A stretch of 64,000 nt of DNA from Fen-1258 sp947085815 (lineage in GTDB: Bacteria; Bacteroidota; Ignavibacteria; Ignavibacteriales; Melioribacteraceae), in the NCBI GenBank assembly GCA_947085815.1, contig CAMTXU010000020.1, forward strand, positions 12,183-76,182. The letters run 5' to 3'. Below the pieces are notes generated by a model. The model ran no database searches. It worked only from the letters and a program-made list of their open reading frames with translations, and was not told where the DNA came from. This document shows, piece after piece, positions 62,673 to 64,000 of this stretch (position 1 is the stretch's first letter; each line of letters opens with the position of its first letter). Both the position numbers and the translations under genes were made by a program.

Positions 62673-63764
62673 TTAAAAGGTCCTTCCTTTCCATTTTACT
62701 TTTCGGTTAGGTAAGACCACAAAAGGAAGAATTAAAACATAAATTATAAAATAGAGTTCGAAAGCAAGAAAATGGGTAAAACGCATTTTTAACTTCAACT
62801 TGTTGAAAACTGGTTTCACAAAGTAGTAATCTATTAAGATTTTAAATACAATTAAATAAAGAACCGAGAGGGAGAAAAAGAAAGGAAGTAACAGCATTGC
62901 GCCATGGACAATGTAACCCCAAGCCATCACCGAATATCCTATTAAATCGCTCTTCATTCCCCCAACACCCCAGCGTTTTTTTTGCCAGTAAAGTGTTTTC
63001 CAATCAGGGCAGGCTATGGAAGTTACTAAAGAATTTACATCGAGTGGATAAATTATTTTGTAGCGTTTCATTTCGTGAATTGCCATAAGTAGATTGAAAT
63101 CTTCGGTAACAGAAAATGGCAAACCTTCGTAACCGCCCATCTCCATATAAACACTTTTTCTATACGACATGTTGTTGCCGATACAACTCAGCGGTTTTCC
63201 AAGATTAATTGAGCCAGCCGCAACCGTAAGAAGATAAACGAAATCAATCGCTTGCATTCCGGTAAATGGACTATAATCTTGTTGAGTAGTAAATCCTCCT
63301 ACAAACCCAACATCATCCAGATAATATGAGGCGATTGTTTTTGCCCATGTTGGAGGTACGATGCAATCTGCATCGGTAGTTAAGATTACTTCACCGGAAG
63401 AGATATTAATTGCGTTTGCGAGTGCGTTCGTTTTCCCTTTCAAAGAACCGATTGAACCTTCAGGAACTAGTGTTTTGAATCTTGGTTTATCTTTTATAAA
63501 AAAATCGATTATTTCGCCGGTGGAGTCGGTTGAGTGATCATTAACAATGATTACCTCAATTTTGCCTTCTGGGTAAATTAATTTATCAAGGGATTGTAAA
63601 CAATCCAGAATATTCCTTTCTTCATCGCGCGCTGCTACAACTACGGTTACTGTTGGAAGTTTTTCATCCGGTAGTTTTTTATATTTTCTCCCGGCGCCAA
63701 CTGTGAAAATAATCAGCTGTAGAAAGTAAAATGAAATACCAATTAAAAAGATAATTTCGAACAT
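62673..63764 (-). CDS. Glycosyltransferase family 2, membrane-bound
   Basis: A 363-residue enzyme with an N-terminal membrane helix and the GT2 fold: PTVTVVVAARDEERNILDCL (about 39-58), NDHSTDST (about 80-87), TTDADCIVPP (D-x-D, about 129-138) and the processive-type motif YWQKKRWGVGG (about 249-259). Several C-terminal membrane helices follow. It probably adds sugar to a lipid or polymer at the inner membrane. Acceptor unknown. Confidence 0.9.
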   Translation of the reverse strand: MFEIIFLIGISFYFLQLIIFTVGAGRKYKKLPDEKLPTVTVVVAARDEERNILDCLQSLDKLIYPEGKIEVIIVNDHSTDSTGEIIDFFIKDKPRFKTLVPEGSIGSLKGKTNALANAINISSGEVILTTDADCIVPPTWAKTIASYYLDDVGFVGGFTTQQDYSPFTGMQAIDFVYLLTVAAGSINLGKPLSCIGNNMSYRKSVYMEMGGYEGLPFSVTEDFNLLMAIHEMKRYKIIYPLDVNSLVTSIACPDWKTLYWQKKRWGVGGMKSDLIGYSVMAWGYIVHGAMLLLPFFFSLSVLYLIVFKILIDYYFVKPVFNKLKLKMRFTHFLAFELYFIIYVLILPFVVLPNRKVKWKGRTF

Positions 63765-63860
63765 CTAAGACTTAATGAATAATTAATAAAATTTAGGGCT
63801 ATAAGTTAAAGCGAAGAAAATTATATTGCACAAAGAAAATTCATATTTAATATAAAGATA

Positions 63861-64000
63861 ATGTCGAAACCGACCCCATTAAAAAGATTTGGGCAGAATT
63901 ATCTGGTTGATAAAAACGTCATCCAAAAAATTGTTAATGAGTTCAATCCGGGAGAAAACGACACTGTAATAGAAATTGGACCCGGTACGGGATCATTAAC
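63861..64000 (+). CDS. rsmA: 16S rRNA dimethyladenosine transferase (partial)
   Basis: The N-terminal 46 residues are visible before the window ends. They read PTPLKRFGQNYLVDKNVI and IEIGPGTGSL, which is the start of KsgA/RsmA with its SAM-binding motif I. It dimethylates A1518 and A1519 of 16S rRNA. It begins in the gap downstream of the GT2 gene, in the opposite direction. Confidence 0.93.
   Translation, partial: MSKPTPLKRFGQNYLVDKNVIQKIVNEFNPGENDTVIEIGPGTGSL

Overview
This is a low-GC, gene-dense chromosomal window from a Gram-negative bacterium of the Bacteroidota/Chlorobiota assemblage, most likely an Ignavibacteria-type organism. The evidence is a pair of PorV/PorQ-family outer-membrane proteins beside a secreted protein with a FlgD-like C-terminal module, hpnCDE squalene genes, ETF and 'PspC + LiaF-like' proteins, a complete mre/mrd rod-shape cluster, and several promoters resembling the Bacteroidota type (TTG, about 20 nt, TAnnTTTG). 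The lineage is inferred from gene content; no rRNA is present.

Layout. 0-6 kb: a DsbD-like N-terminal fragment, nadE, PspC and LiaF-like membrane proteins, an MGMT-family protein, YjbQ, a cyclic-nucleotide-binding protein and prfB, which needs a +1 frameshift at an unusual TAA. 6-13 kb: a minus-strand acyl-CoA/isoprenoid-type block (archaeal-style HMG-CoA synthase, thiolase, DUF35 protein, then AtuA and a separate AtuA-C protein), split by an island of toxin-antitoxin genes (HicBA and AbiEi/AbiEii). 13-16 kb: miaA, pcm, tRNA-Gly, tRNA-Cys with two broken tRNA-Cys copies around a decayed GIY-YIG gene, and a SET-domain protein. 16-24 kb: acyl-CoA ligase, PepD peptidase, a divergent YchF-like GTPase, clpS, etfBA and a bifunctional nuclease. 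24-37 kb: DUF2851, then a long minus-strand run pyrG-TPR-purN-purH-mreB-mreC-mreD-mrdA-rodA-pyrF that joins nucleotide synthesis to cell-wall elongation. 37-47.9 kb: lytic transglycosylase, citrate synthase, hpnCDE, tRNA-Leu, PBP1A, lpxH and an M1 peptidase. 47.9-51.2 kb: glgC and uvrC. 51.2-53 kb: a small decayed accessory patch (FRG-domain gene without a start codon, hicB with a broken hicA) and the SRP RNA gene. 53-63.8 kb: two glycosyltransferases, a FemAB/GNAT-like protein, the PorV/PorQ and surface-protein cluster, a site-2 protease, a DUF1207-like protein and a GT2 glycosyltransferase. The window ends inside rsmA.

Intergenic regions carry many short foldback elements (about 80-175 bp, built of words such as CTCTGCGTT or ATCCGTG) and even shorter GC-rich palindromes. 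The palindromes also sit inside tRNA remnants and at the 5' end of the thiolase gene.

Most of the window is ordinary core genome. The points most worth a second look are the RF2 frameshift at TAA, the tRNA-Cys/GIY-YIG debris, the HMG-CoA synthase/thiolase/DUF35 block split by a TA island, hpnC without a usual start codon, and the palindromic repeats. I did not find a clear new multi-gene defence or biosynthetic system.
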